Shown here: positions 1-9,029 of the stretch, one piece after another
How positions within the stretch are numbered: the stretch's first letter is position 1
How the letters are laid out: the number at the start of each line of letters is the position of its first letter
Position numbers and translations under genes: made by a program
Notes under the pieces: generated by a model
The model's input: the letters and a program-made list of their open reading frames with translations, nothing else
Told to the model about the DNA's origin: nothing
The model's database searches: none
Source of the DNA: an uncultured Lachnospiraceae bacterium
GTDB lineage: Bacteria > Bacillota > Clostridia > Lachnospirales > Lachnospiraceae
Length of the DNA stretch: 64,000 bases
Assembly: GCA_910578085.1 (NCBI GenBank)
Contig: CAJTPM010000011.1
Coordinates: forward strand, 62,001-126,000
Reading direction: 5' to 3'

Positions 1-327
1 GAGGGCGATTCCGGGGAGGATTCCGAAGGAGAATCTGACGATCTGGATATGTATGTGAAATTCTCAAAGCCCTATGTATTTGAGGATGATACATACGAAG
101 GGCTTGATATGTCGTGCCTTGAAAACCTCACAACAGACGATTTGACGGAAATCGAAAAGAAGTTTTATAAACAGGGCATCGCCAGCTTTAACCCGGAGAA
201 TACGGCCGTTTATGCAAAGATCGTTGCATGGAAAGCAACCGGGCTTCCGATTGAGTTTTTCAATCAGCTTCCTGTCCGGGATATGCTGAAAATCAAAAGC
301 CGGGTAGTAAATTTTTTCTACAGTTAG
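1..327 (+). CDS. Phage tail assembly chaperone, short form (5' partial)
   Basis: The reading frame is open from base 1, so the gene begins left of the window; an internal ATG is at 49. The visible part is acidic at the start and then a compact helical-looking domain of about 90 residues. It lies immediately upstream of the tape measure gene, the usual place for the gpE/gpG-type chaperone that coats the tape measure protein during tail assembly. The zero-frame product stops at 325-327, just after a slippery run, and a longer -1 product is predicted (separate entry). The family is inferred mainly from position and the frameshift arrangement, not from a strong motif. Confidence 0.7.
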   Translation, partial: EGDSGEDSEGESDDLDMYVKFSKPYVFEDDTYEGLDMSCLENLTTDDLTEIEKKFYKQGIASFNPENTAVYAKIVAWKATGLPIEFFNQLPVRDMLKIKSRVVNFFYS

Positions 328-536
328 GAATCAGAGCAAAGGACGGACAGGACTTCAAGAAAGTTTCTGTCCGTCTTTCTATGTCTACGAATACCGGGAT
401 GGATTTCTTTTTAGGACTTGCGCTATCTGATTTTATCGACATTGCGAAGGAAGTGGTGGAGTATGGCAAGCAGCAAAAGGACAGAATACGAAATAGCAAT
501 TCAAGTCGGGGGAAAGGTAGCGGCATCATTCGGTAA
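1..536 (+). CDS. Tail assembly chaperone, frameshifted long form (5' partial)
   Basis: A -1 shift at 312-318 joins the upstream chaperone to 72 further codons (318-533). The extension is protein-like: it begins Leu-Gln-Leu-Gly-Ile-Arg, contains a hydrophobic helix-like stretch near FFLGLALSDFIDIAKEVVEY, and ends at TAA 534-536. It has no start codon with its own ribosome binding site, as expected if it is made only by frameshifting. It overlaps the first 74 bases of the tape measure gene, which is the classical gpG-gpGT (lambda) or E-E' (P2) layout. In those systems the extension binds the tape measure protein. The product is inferred; no protein evidence is available. Confidence 0.6.
312..318 (+). 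other. Predicted -1 programmed ribosomal frameshift site (T_TTT_TTC)
   Basis: The heptamer fits the X_XXY_YYZ rule exactly: in the zero frame TTT (313-315) and TTC (316-318) occupy the P and A sites, and both tRNAs can re-pair after slipping back one base. The zero-frame stop is at 325, and the -1 frame stays open to a TAA at 534. Tail assembly chaperone genes upstream of tape measure genes commonly carry such a site. Confidence 0.7.
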
Positions 537-3500
537 CAGCGTCCAGAACGTAAACAGCGGCTTTGATTCCATGACGAACATGGCGAAATCTGCCGCAAAA
601 ATGATCGCCGGGGCTTTTGCGGCCGTGAAAGTAGGGCAGTTTGTGACGGATGCCGTGGAGGTGTATTCCGAATTTGAACAGTCGATGGCGAACACGGCCG
701 CCACGGCAAACGCCACAAGGGCCGAGTATGAGCAGCTTGAAGCGGCCGCCCGTGAAATGGGGAAAGCCACGACAAAGACGGCGGCGGAAGCGTCTGATGC
801 GCTTGGATACATGATGCTTGCCGGGTGGGATGTAAACGAAGCGATTTCGGGGCTTGAGCCTGTACTCCGCCTTTCTGAAGCCACACAGATGGATTTGGCA
901 AGATGTTCCGACTTGGTAACGGATTCGATGTCCGCCCTTGGCCTATCGGTAGATGATTTGTATGGGTATCTGGATATATGCACGATGGCGAACAATAAAG
1001 CGAACACATCCGCCGAAGCACTTATGGAAGCCTTTATCGGGTGCGGAGGTACGGCACGGACAGCCGGGGCAAATTTAAACGATACAGCAACCGCATTAGG
1101 AATCCTTGCCAATAACGGCACAAAGGGAGCGGAAGCCGGAACTGCATTAAACTCTATGCTTGTGCGAATGACATCAAAGGATGTCGCTATAAACGCTATG
1201 AAAAAATTAGGCGTGGCGGTATTTGATGATGCCGGGGAGTTTAGGGGGCTTCAAGTCGTGCTTTCGGAAACGCAAAAAGCACTTTCAAACTTGACCGCCG
1301 AAGAACAGGCTTCCTATATGTCAAAAATCGCCGGGACTAATTATTATACAGAAATGAGCTATCTGCTTGACGCAGTTTCGGAAAAGGCAGATGGAACAGC
1401 TACGGCGTGGGATTCGCTATCTGCATCACTGGATGATTCGGACGGCGCTTTAATGAACATGGCAAACACTGTCACGGACACGCTACAGGGCGCATTTGCA
1501 AGGCTTGATTCTGCGGCGGATGATGCAAAGATAAGCCTTGCGGATGCCTTTTCGGATGATTTGAAAGGGATGATTAACGGATTGGCTGAATTTATCCCGA
1601 CATTGACACAGAAATTTATTGATTTTTCCACGAAAGCCGGGCCGAAAATCTCAAAGGCTTTCAAGACCATACAGAAAGGGGCCGGGGATGCGTGGAAAGT
1701 CATTTCAAATATAGGAGGGTGGATTTTAGATAATTTTGATGCCGTACAAGTGGCGATTGTTGGAATCGGGAGTGCTATTGTCGCTTACAAGGTTATCAAT
1801 GGGATTATAGGAATGGTAAACGCTTTCAAAAGTATGTCCTTGGTGCTTACAAATCCTTGGCTTTTGGTGCTTGTGGGAGTGGCGGCTGCAATAGTCGGAA
1901 TAGCAACCGCAATCAAGACCGCTGAAAAACAGGCAGCAAAAAGCAATCTAGCGGAGCATTTCGGGGATATTGCCCTTTCGATGGAGGAAATTTCCGAAGC
2001 GGCGGATTATCTTATCAGAACAGAGGGATTGACGAAAGTGGAAGAATCCCTTGCGGCTTTCGGGGAATTGGACGGCATTGCGGACAGTATGCAGGACAGC
2101 ATCAACGCAATAAACAAAATGAACTGGAAAGTTTCCATCGGGATGGAGTTATCAGCCGATGAACAGGATTCCTATAAAGCGGAGATTGAAAACTACATAG
2201 CACAGGCACAAGCCTATGTAGAGCAAGAGCGGTATGCGCTTGACATCGGATTTTCTGCTATGAGCGATTTAGACCCGGATGAAAGCAATGCGGTAGATAA
2301 AATCCGCCAGTTTTACGAGAATAAGCAAGGCGAATTGTCGGAGTTGGGCGTAAAGCTTTCCGATGCCGTAACGGAAGCTTTTGCCGATGGATTTCTTGAC
2401 ATTGACGAAGCGAACAAAATAGCGGAACTACAGGCACAGATGGCAAACATAGAAAAAGCCCTTGCCACAAGCGATTTTGACGCACAATTAAAGGTTATGG
2501 AGCTTCAGTATTCCGGGGCGGAACTGGATGCGGAATCTTTTCAAGCTTTACAGGAAGAACTTGCAGCACAGACCGAAGCGGCGGCGGCTTCCTTTGAGGA
2601 ATCGCTGCAAAAAAACCTTGCGGCGGCAAAAGTGACATTTGACGGCGGCGGAATGAACTTGGAGGAATACAATACTGCTGTAAATGCCTTTTATGAGGAA
2701 TATCTTTCCGCTGTATCGGAATTAGAGGGGAAATCCCTTGATTTCCAGATCAACACCATCATGCAGCAGTACAGCGATGATGTGGACGCTTTCCGGGAAA
2801 ACATGAATGAGGTTATGGCGGAATTTTCGGATGATGCCTATTCTTGGGATTGGACGGAGCGGCCGGTTATCATGATGGATGCTATGGTGCAAAGCCTGTA
2901 TGACAACGATATTTCAAAAGATACAAAACAGGCCATCGCTATGCTGCTTGAATCTATGCAGCCATCCGTTGAGCAGATGGAGACCCTTAAAAAGAAATAT
3001 GAGGATTTAGGGATGGAGATTCCTAAATCCGTACAGGAAACGCTTTCCAATGCCGACTTGCTATCTGCAATGACAGCCTATGATAAATGGTTTGGAACGG
3101 GCGGCGATGTAGAATCCGTTTGGAAAGTCGCACAAGACTATATCGTAAATAATGCGGATTATGAGGAAATAGAACAGACTTTAAGGGGGTATGGTTGGGA
3201 ATTGCCGGAAGCCGTGGCGGAGGAACTGGAAACGGCGCAAACGGAAACGCTTGCCCCGGCGATAGATGGGATGTATGCGTATAGCGGCGATTACCTCAAT
3301 GAGCAATTTTCACAAGGATTTGATGTATCAACGGATGTCAATGTTACGCTGAATCCTATTATTACCAATGCGGCCGCCGCTGCTATTAACATAGCCACAG
3401 CCGCCGCAAATGCGGCAAAATCAACAGGAGCAGCCGCCGGGATTGGCGGACATGCAGAGGGCGGAATCTTCGACAGGCCCCATGTGGCATGGTTTGCAGA

Positions 3501-3837
3501 GGATGGCCCGGAAGCGGCGATTCCCCTTGACGGCAGCAGCAACGCTATTTCCCTATGGGAAAGGGTGGGAAAACTGTTAGGCGTGTTTGATGGCGGCACG
3601 GCAGCCGGACAGGGGAAAGAACTCTACAACGGCGTGACGAACTACCAGACCACGAACGACAACAGCACATCGGACGAATCAACGGATTCCCGGCAGTTTG
3701 TTTTCTCCCCTCAAATAGAGATCAAAGGGAATACAAGCCGGGAGGATGTGGAAGAAGCCCTCAATATCTCAATGGAGCAATTCCGGGAACTGATGGAGCA
3801 GTACATTGCGGAAAAGGCGAGGGTATCTTTTGCTTAG
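463..3837 (+). CDS. Phage tail tape measure protein
   Basis: This 1124-residue protein sets tail length and is expected to fill the tail tube lumen. The N-terminal third is an Ala-rich helical TP901-like core. Two hydrophobic segments lie near residues 425-485, followed by long Glu/Ala-rich coiled-coil-like helices to about residue 900. The C-terminus has the typical tape-measure ending in which a Gly-Gly-Ile-Phe patch precedes EDGPEAAIPLDG. The start was set at ATG 463, which follows a GGTGGAG-type binding site. An upstream in-frame ATG at 418 would translate the chaperone's -1 frame out of phase and lacks a binding site. Phage tail size should scale with this length. Confidence 0.95.
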   Translation: MASSKRTEYEIAIQVGGKVAASFGNSVQNVNSGFDSMTNMAKSAAKMIAGAFAAVKVGQFVTDAVEVYSEFEQSMANTAATANATRAEYEQLEAAAREMGKATTKTAAEASDALGYMMLAGWDVNEAISGLEPVLRLSEATQMDLARCSDLVTDSMSALGLSVDDLYGYLDICTMANNKANTSAEALMEAFIGCGGTARTAGANLNDTATALGILANNGTKGAEAGTALNSMLVRMTSKDVAINAMKKLGVAVFDDAGEFRGLQVVLSETQKALSNLTAEEQASYMSKIAGTNYYTEMSYLLDAVSEKADGTATAWDSLSASLDDSDGALMNMANTVTDTLQGAFARLDSAADDAKISLADAFSDDLKGMINGLAEFIPTLTQKFIDFSTKAGPKISKAFKTIQKGAGDAWKVISNIGGWILDNFDAVQVAIVGIGSAIVAYKVINGIIGMVNAFKSMSLVLTNPWLLVLVGVAAAIVGIATAIKTAEKQAAKSNLAEHFGDIALSMEEISEAADYLIRTEGLTKVEESLAAFGELDGIADSMQDSINAINKMNWKVSIGMELSADEQDSYKAEIENYIAQAQAYVEQERYALDIGFSAMSDLDPDESNAVDKIRQFYENKQGELSELGVKLSDAVTEAFADGFLDIDEANKIAELQAQMANIEKALATSDFDAQLKVMELQYSGAELDAESFQALQEELAAQTEAAAASFEESLQKNLAAAKVTFDGGGMNLEEYNTAVNAFYEEYLSAVSELEGKSLDFQINTIMQQYSDDVDAFRENMNEVMAEFSDDAYSWDWTERPVIMMDAMVQSLYDNDISKDTKQAIAMLLESMQPSVEQMETLKKKYEDLGMEIPKSVQETLSNADLLSAMTAYDKWFGTGGDVESVWKVAQDYIVNNADYEEIEQTLRGYGWELPEAVAEELETAQTETLAPAIDGMYAYSGDYLNEQFSQGFDVSTDVNVTLNPIITNAAAAAINIATAAANAAKSTGAAAGIGGHAEGGIFDRPHVAWFAEDGPEAAIPLDGSSNAISLWERVGKLLGVFDGGTAAGQGKELYNGVTNYQTTNDNSTSDESTDSRQFVFSPQIEIKGNTSREDVEEALNISMEQFRELMEQYIAEKARVSFA

Positions 3838-3849
3838 AGGTGGCAGCAC

Positions 3850-4047
3850 ATGAAAACATATACAACGATACAGGGCGATATGTGGGATTCAATCGCCTAT
3901 AAGCTGTACGGCGATGAAAAATATATGTGTCAGCTTATGAAAAGCAATTTAGAACTGCTTGATATTTTTATTTTCGGGGCCGGCACGGTTTTAAACGTGC
4001 CGGAACTGGAATCAGAAAAGGAAGCGGATTTGCCGTCATGGAGATAA
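3850..4047 (+). CDS. Tail protein X-like LysM protein
   Basis: This 65-residue protein is a single LysM-like unit beginning with a [17 protein letters not shown] motif, the pattern of P2 gpX. Such proteins are small tail components thought to help the tail tip engage peptidoglycan or the baseplate hub. It sits directly between the tape measure and the gpD-like gene, 13 bases after the former and 4 bases before the latter, so it is in the same tail operon. The binding site AGAGGTGG precedes ATG 3850. Confidence 0.85.
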   Translation: MKTYTTIQGDMWDSIAYKLYGDEKYMCQLMKSNLELLDIFIFGAGTVLNVPELESEKEADLPSWR

Positions 4048-4051
4048 TGGG

Positions 4052-5278
4052 ATGAAAACAGAGCAGCCGAGAGAAACATTGCTTGAATTATCGTATAACG
4101 GGATAAATGCAACCGGGGATTTTTCGTCAAAGTCGGAATCCTTTTCTTATACGGATGTTGCGTCCGGGGAAGCTGATACGCTTTCGCTTTCTGTAAGCAA
4201 TACAACAGGGCAATGGCTTAACGGGTATATGCCGGAAGATGGGGATTATGTGGATGCAAGGATTGTCGTGCGGAATTGGAACGGCGAGGGGGATAACCGA
4301 AGCCTATCGTGCGGAAAATTCGACCTTGACAGCTTCAGAGCGTCCGGCTATCCAGAAACCGCCACAATCGGCGGAATCACTATCCCCATACGGACGAATT
4401 TCAATGTAACGCAAAAAAGCCGGACTTTCAGCAACACGACAACGAAAAACATTTTATCGGATTTGTGCGCCGGGGCCGGAATCGTCCTAGTGTACGAATC
4501 CGAGGATTACAGCATAGAGGAAGTGGAGCAATCAAAGCAGACGGATATGGAATTTGCTTTCAGCCTATGCAAAAACCACAACCTTGCAATGAAGCTGTAC
4601 AATAGCAAAATGGTGGTGTACGACCAAACAGCCTATGAGAAAAAAGCCCCGGCGTATACTGTCCACAAAAGGGATATGCAGACATACAGCTTCGACCGGG
4701 CAAAGTCAAAACTGTATGACAGCGTACAAATCCAGTATGCAAATCCGGGAAGCGATGAAACATTGACCTATTCTTACACAATCCCCGGAGGAAGCGGAAG
4801 GCGGACGCTGTACATCAACGAACAGGCGGACACATACCGGGATGCAGAGATAAAAGCGAAGTCACAGCTTTTGGAGAACATCCGGGGCGCAATAAGCATC
4901 ACTTTCCGAGTAAAGGGCGATACAAAGCACATAGCCGCCCGGAATATTCGGATTGAGGGAATGGGGAAAGCGGACGGAGTATATTTCATCGACCGGGTAA
5001 CGCATTCCAAAAATGCAAAGGGTACATACACTTGCAGCATAAAGGCGCATCTTTGTGTTACGCACACGGATTTTTCCGCCCCTGTACCGCCGCCACAGGC
5101 ACAGGCAGCGGCCGGAACTACCTACACGGTAGTAAAAGGGGATTGCCTATGGAATATAGCAAAAAAATTCTATGGCAGCGGCCCGAAGTATACGCTGATT
5201 TACAATGCAAACAAAGGCATTATCAAAAATCCAAGCCTTATATATCCGGGGCAAGTCTTAACAATCCCCCCGGCATGA
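4052..5278 (+). CDS. Baseplate hub protein, gpD-like, with C-terminal LysM
   Basis: This 408-residue protein resembles phage late-control D / gp27-like hub proteins: a beta-rich N-terminal half, then a region with paired Cys residues, and a [12 protein letters not shown] stretch typical of the family. A LysM domain occupies about the last 50 residues ([19 protein letters not shown]). In P2-like phages gpD forms the hub through which the tail spike passes. Fusion to LysM suggests that the hub holds on to peptidoglycan during injection. It is followed after 13 bases by the spike-like gene. Confidence in the hub role is high because of both sequence and order. Confidence 0.85.
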   Translation: MKTEQPRETLLELSYNGINATGDFSSKSESFSYTDVASGEADTLSLSVSNTTGQWLNGYMPEDGDYVDARIVVRNWNGEGDNRSLSCGKFDLDSFRASGYPETATIGGITIPIRTNFNVTQKSRTFSNTTTKNILSDLCAGAGIVLVYESEDYSIEEVEQSKQTDMEFAFSLCKNHNLAMKLYNSKMVVYDQTAYEKKAPAYTVHKRDMQTYSFDRAKSKLYDSVQIQYANPGSDETLTYSYTIPGGSGRRTLYINEQADTYRDAEIKAKSQLLENIRGAISITFRVKGDTKHIAARNIRIEGMGKADGVYFIDRVTHSKNAKGTYTCSIKAHLCVTHTDFSAPVPPPQAQAAAGTTYTVVKGDCLWNIAKKFYGSGPKYTLIYNANKGIIKNPSLIYPGQVLTIPPA

Positions 5279-5291
5279 TCGGAGGAAACGC

Positions 5292-5786
5292 ATGGAGGAT
5301 ATTATCAGAATCGGGAAAATATCAACAGTCAATTATGCGGCCGGCACGGCATCGGTTATATACACGGACAGGAACAACGAAGTATCCCCGTCCTTTCCGT
5401 TTTTTAGCTTAGTGTATGAGATGCCGAAAGTGGATGATACAGTGGTGGTTATCATGCTTCCGAACTCCACAACAAAGGGATTCATCCTTGGAGTGCCGTT
5501 TAGCGGCAAAAAAATCCCGGCGGAGAACGGACAAGGAATTTTCTATAAGGAATTTCAAGACGGCACAAGCATTTTATATAACCCCAAAACAAAGAACATG
5601 GAAGTATCCACAAAAAAAATCACGCTGAAATCCGTTGCCGCTGACAGCTTGACCGTAAAGGGGGAAATAAAGGCAAAGACCATCACGGCGGAGAAGATCA
5701 CGGCGGATGATTTGGAAGTGTCCGGCACGGCGAAAATAAAAAATCTGGAAGTGTCCGGCACGGCAACCGGGCATTTCCCGGACTGA
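5292..5786 (+). CDS. Baseplate assembly / spike protein V-like
   Basis: This 164-residue protein has an N-terminal OB-fold-like segment typical of gpV or gp5-type spike proteins (PKVDDTVVVIMLPNSTTKGFILGVPF). Its C-terminal half is made of short repeated beta strands (KGEIKAKTITAEKITADDLEVSGTA; the phrase LEVSGTA occurs twice), consistent with a beta-helical spike that punctures the envelope. A strong binding site (GGAGGA) precedes ATG 5292. It lies between the hub gene and the gpU-like gene. Confidence 0.8.
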   Translation: MEDIIRIGKISTVNYAAGTASVIYTDRNNEVSPSFPFFSLVYEMPKVDDTVVVIMLPNSTTKGFILGVPFSGKKIPAENGQGIFYKEFQDGTSILYNPKTKNMEVSTKKITLKSVAADSLTVKGEIKAKTITAEKITADDLEVSGTAKIKNLEVSGTATGHFPD

Positions 5787-5801
5787 TAGGAGCGTGGAAA
5801 G

Positions 5802-6191
5802 ATGGCGGTTGGATACTTTGGGGATGTGGTTTTCTCTACATCGGATAAAAAAATACTTAGCTTCCGGGATTTCAAACTTTCCGCTTCGTCTAGTTGGGGC
5901 GAACACAAGAGGAACGGGCGGAAGTCTGAATGGGAGTTTCTTGGGCCGAATGCCGAAAAGGTGTCGTTTGTTGTCGTACTTGATGCCAATTATGGCGTAA
6001 ACCCCCGGCGTGAAATCGAAAAATTGATTGGATATGTGGAAAGCGGCGCAATAAATCCGCTTGTAATCGGTGGGAAAAAAGTGGGCGGCCGGTGGAGGGC
6101 TACGGCTGTATCGTCCACATGGGGGCATATCATGAATGACGGAAAGCTTGTAAAAGCATCCGCATCCCTCACGCTTGAAGAATACGAATAG
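5802..6191 (+). CDS. Tail protein U-like (tail terminator/assembly)
   Basis: The 129-residue product matches the P2 gpU pattern: a short N-terminal strand ending in FGDVVF, a HKRNGRKSEWEFLGP segment, a PLVIGG turn, and a C-terminal ASASLTLEEYE ending. gpU-type proteins act in tail completion. It is 15 bases after the spike gene and just before the gp25/gpW-like gene. In P2 the gene lies next to the tape measure instead, so the order here is rearranged within the same functional module. Confidence 0.8.
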   Translation: MAVGYFGDVVFSTSDKKILSFRDFKLSASSSWGEHKRNGRKSEWEFLGPNAEKVSFVVVLDANYGVNPRREIEKLIGYVESGAINPLVIGGKKVGGRWRATAVSSTWGHIMNDGKLVKASASLTLEEYE

Positions 6192-6203
6192 GAGGGCTTG
6201 CAG

Positions 6204-6515
6204 ATGATCGCAATAGGCGAAATTGAATTTGAATTAAATTCCCCGGTTGAAATAGCACTTCGGAAAGAATTGCTTGACAATGCCGCCACAATCCTTTCGA
6301 CCCTACGGGGAACGAATCCACAGGATAGGGGGATGGGGCTTGTATCAAGTGACATCATCGGGCGGCCCGTATATGCCGCAAAGGGTGCTTTCAGCGTACA
6401 GGCAATAGAGCAGATAGACAGATACGAGCCTAGATTGGCGGTTGTCGAAATAAATTTTGAGTGCAGAGAAGATAAAATAATTCCAAAGGTGGTGCTTACA
6501 TACAATGGCGATTAA
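6204..6515 (+). CDS. Baseplate protein W-like (GPW/gp25 family)
   Basis: The 103-residue product matches GPW/gp25 baseplate wedge proteins by size, by the EIALRKELLDN helix, by the motif with Arg-Tyr-Glu-Pro-Arg (IDRYEPRL), and by position before gpJ. ATG 6204 was chosen because GGAGGG (6191-6196) lies 7 bases upstream. An in-frame TTG at 6198 is too close to that site. The end overlaps gpJ by 11 bases, so translation is probably coupled. Confidence 0.85.
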   Translation: MIAIGEIEFELNSPVEIALRKELLDNAATILSTLRGTNPQDRGMGLVSSDIIGRPVYAAKGAFSVQAIEQIDRYEPRLAVVEINFECREDKIIPKVVLTYNGD

Positions 6516-7662
6516 CATTCAGAATCTTTATAATTTGCCGGATATTTCCGTGATTGATGATGTGGATATAGAGAGCATGAAAAAAGAAATGATTTCGGAC
6601 TTTGAATCGAACTATAAAGAGGAAACGGGGGAATCCGTGACGCTTTATCCGGCAGACAAAGACCGCATCAAATTAAATGTGGTGGCAAACAAGCTTTACC
6701 AAGCTTATCAGTGCATAGACAGGGGCTTCAAAATGAATTTCCTTAAATATGCCTATGGGGATTATCTGAAACACTTGGGGGCGATGAAAAAGACATTTAA
6801 GCAGGATTCCCGGCCGGCCGTTACGGTACTTCGCTTTTCCCTTTCGGAAGCCCGTACACAGGTTACGGCGATTCCACAGGGAAAAAGGGCAACCGCCGGG
6901 GATAATGTCTTTTTTGCAACGGATGACTATGCGGAGATTGCCCCCGGACAGCTTTTTGTCGATGTTCCGGCCACTTGTACGGAATTAGGCACGGTTGGAA
7001 ATCAGTATATCCCCGGACAGATTAACGCAATGGCGGACAAAATCCCCTATATTGCGAGCGTGGAGAATATCAGCGCATCGGACGGCGGCAGCGGAGAAGA
7101 AACGGATTCCGCTTTCCGGGAGAGGATATTTCTTGCCCCATCGTCTTATTCGACCGCCGGCCCGGAGGATGCTTATATATATTGGGTGCGGCAATACAAT
7201 TCGGCGGCAATAGAGGATGTAAAAGTGAATACCACAAAGGATGCAGAAGTGGACATCCGGCTTGTGCTTACAGACGGGGCCTTGCCATCCGCCGCTTTCC
7301 TTGCCGATCTGACGGATTACCTCACGACATCCGCCATCCGTCCGCTTACGGATAAAATGTCGGTGGCTGCGCCGGATGTCGTGGAATATGACCTTGATTT
7401 TACTTACTATATCGGGCGGAGCAGCAAGGAAAACGTGGAAGCAATACAGGCGGCGGCGGAGGAAGCCAAGGATGCCTATGTGGCATGGCAAAAAACCCAT
7501 ATAGGGGCAGACATAAACACGGATGTGCTTGTGGAGTTTTTGAGGGCGGCCGGCGTGAAAAGGGCGGAAATTAGAAAGCCATCATACAAAATAATCACAA
7601 ACACGGAAATAGCATCCGCAAAATCTGTAAAAATGGCTTATGGAGGGCTAGAAAATGATTAG
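6505..7662 (+). CDS. Baseplate J-like protein (gp47 family)
   Basis: This 385-residue wedge protein has typical Baseplate_J features: an N-terminal helical region, a repetitive central beta domain with IPQGKRATAGDNVFF, and the conserved Gly-Gly-rich stretch ASDGGSGEETDSAFRERI followed by TAGPEDAYIYWVRQY. It would form the baseplate wedge with the W-like and I-like proteins. It overlaps both neighbours (W by 11 bases and I by 8), showing a tightly coupled W-J-I unit as in P2. Confidence 0.93.
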   Translation: MAINIQNLYNLPDISVIDDVDIESMKKEMISDFESNYKEETGESVTLYPADKDRIKLNVVANKLYQAYQCIDRGFKMNFLKYAYGDYLKHLGAMKKTFKQDSRPAVTVLRFSLSEARTQVTAIPQGKRATAGDNVFFATDDYAEIAPGQLFVDVPATCTELGTVGNQYIPGQINAMADKIPYIASVENISASDGGSGEETDSAFRERIFLAPSSYSTAGPEDAYIYWVRQYNSAAIEDVKVNTTKDAEVDIRLVLTDGALPSAAFLADLTDYLTTSAIRPLTDKMSVAAPDVVEYDLDFTYYIGRSSKENVEAIQAAAEEAKDAYVAWQKTHIGADINTDVLVEFLRAAGVKRAEIRKPSYKIITNTEIASAKSVKMAYGGLEND

Positions 7663-8677
7663 TCTTTCTGAAATCGGCGGATTATATCTATCTACCCCGG
7701 CGAATTTAAAGGATGCAAGGACGAAAGCTTTCATGTATGCTTGCGACAAACAGATTAAAAAGCTGATAGAGCGCACGGAAAAGGTAAAAGTTTGGTGCGC
7801 CGTGGAATCAGTGGATGAAAAATACCTTGATTACATGGCAGCGGACAGCCGGACGCTTTTTTACAATTCATCCCTTGCGCCGGACGTGAAGCGCAAGCTG
7901 ATAGCAAATTCTCAATATTGGTACATGAAATTAGGCACATCGGCGGCGATGGAAGAAATGATAAACATTGTTTTCCAGAACAACGACACAAGCATCGAAG
8001 AATGGTACAGCTACGCCGGAGAAGCGTTTCACTTTAGAATAGCGGTATCATCCGCCGTTACTACAGTCGAAATGTCCGAGTTTTTGAAATATGTAAACGA
8101 GGTAAAAAACGCCCGGTCAATCATTGACTATCTTGTTCTGCAAAGCAGAAGCACGCTTGTACTGCAAAATGATTCAGACTATAGCCGTCTGTCCTTTGAG
8201 CCTTGCAGCAATGATTTTTATTGCGGCACGGCCCCGGATTACGCTATGGGATTACATACGGCAGAAAGCGGCCTGCAGTTGTCCGGCAATGGGAAACTGT
8301 ATCAAACGGAGCATGAGCCGGCCGGCACGACCCCGGATTACGCTAAGGGATTAAAACTTGCGGAAGGGATTCTTTCCGTTGGGAATGATGAAAGCGCAAT
8401 TCCGTTCGCTTATGGCATGGACGATCAGACCGAAACAGGCACGGCCCCGGATTATGCTATGGGATTACAGCTTGCAGAAGGGGAATTGTGCGCCGAAAAT
8501 GGCAGCAATTCACAATCTTTCGATTACAGCATGGACAATCAAACGGAAAGCGGCACATTTCCGAATTACGCTATGGCGGCGCAGTTTGCGGAGGAATCGC
8601 TTGATATTGCAGAATCCGGCGATGCAATCCCTTTTGAGTACCGTGTTGATAATAAATTTGCATCCGAGGATGTGTAA
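7655..8677 (+). CDS. Tail protein I-like with C-terminal repeats
   Basis: The first 170 residues resemble P2 gpI-type baseplate proteins, including the KLIANSQYWYMKLGT-like helix. The remaining half is not typical: it holds four imperfect units starting Gly-Thr-x-Pro-Asp-Tyr-Ala-Met-Gly-Leu, at about nucleotides 8225, 8324, 8438 and 8552, spaced 33-38 residues apart. gpI normally connects the baseplate to the tail fibre, so the repeated extension may be a docking platform for the fibre or receptor-binding parts encoded next. The start overlaps gpJ. Confidence is high for the gpI part and low for the role of the repeats. Confidence 0.85.
   Translation: MISLSEIGGLYLSTPANLKDARTKAFMYACDKQIKKLIERTEKVKVWCAVESVDEKYLDYMAADSRTLFYNSSLAPDVKRKLIANSQYWYMKLGTSAAMEEMINIVFQNNDTSIEEWYSYAGEAFHFRIAVSSAVTTVEMSEFLKYVNEVKNARSIIDYLVLQSRSTLVLQNDSDYSRLSFEPCSNDFYCGTAPDYAMGLHTAESGLQLSGNGKLYQTEHEPAGTTPDYAKGLKLAEGILSVGNDESAIPFAYGMDDQTETGTAPDYAMGLQLAEGELCAENGSNSQSFDYSMDNQTESGTFPNYAMAAQFAEESLDIAESGDAIPFEYRVDNKFASEDV
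8225..8670 (+). repeat. Four imperfect coding repeats in the tail protein I gene
   Basis: Each unit opens with a GGCAC..CCGGATTAYGCTA-like stretch (8225, 8324, 8438, 8552; intervals 99, 114 and 114 bases). The last unit is the most diverged (ACATTTCCGAATTACG). The multiples of three keep the reading frame, so units could be gained or lost by recombination. Confidence 0.8.
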
Positions 8678-8697
8678 AGGAAAGGAGAGAAAGCACT

Positions 8698-9006
8698 ATG
8701 CTAATGAGCAATGGAGAGATAGCGGCACTAAAGAACTATCTCAAAAACCGTGTGGCATACGCAAAGTATTATTCCGGCGGAAATTGGCACAAAATCGACG
8801 TGTACAAGGTTGATGTATTGCCGGACGGACGCTTTGCGGCTTACATCTTATTCGGGCATGATGCGCCGAATCAGATCAGCAAAATAGAATTTTACAATGT
8901 GGACGGCGGAATCTTTGCTTCCGGCACGGAATCCATCAATAAGGAATCGTTTTCTGAAGGAATCCTGTACCGATACACAATAGCGATTAAGCAGACCACG
9001 GAGTAA
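8698..9006 (+). CDS. Unrecognised phage tail-end protein
   Basis: I do not recognise this 102-residue product. It is mostly beta-strand-like with many aromatic residues (YYSGGNWHKIDVYKVDVLPDG) and no signal peptide or membrane segment. A strong binding site (AAAGGAGAG) lies before two ATGs, 8698 and 8704; either could be used. It is one of four small genes between the gpI-like gene and the DGR target gene, so a role at the baseplate tip or fibre is likely by position only. Confidence 0.7.
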   Translation: MLMSNGEIAALKNYLKNRVAYAKYYSGGNWHKIDVYKVDVLPDGRFAAYILFGHDAPNQISKIEFYNVDGGIFASGTESINKESFSEGILYRYTIAIKQTTE

Positions 9007-9029
9007 AAGGAAAGGAGTTAGTTGCAAAG

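Noticed and set aside
418-462. Extended N-terminus of the tape measure protein from ATG 418
   Set aside because: This stretch codes the chaperone extension in the -1 frame, and a binding site sits before ATG 463.
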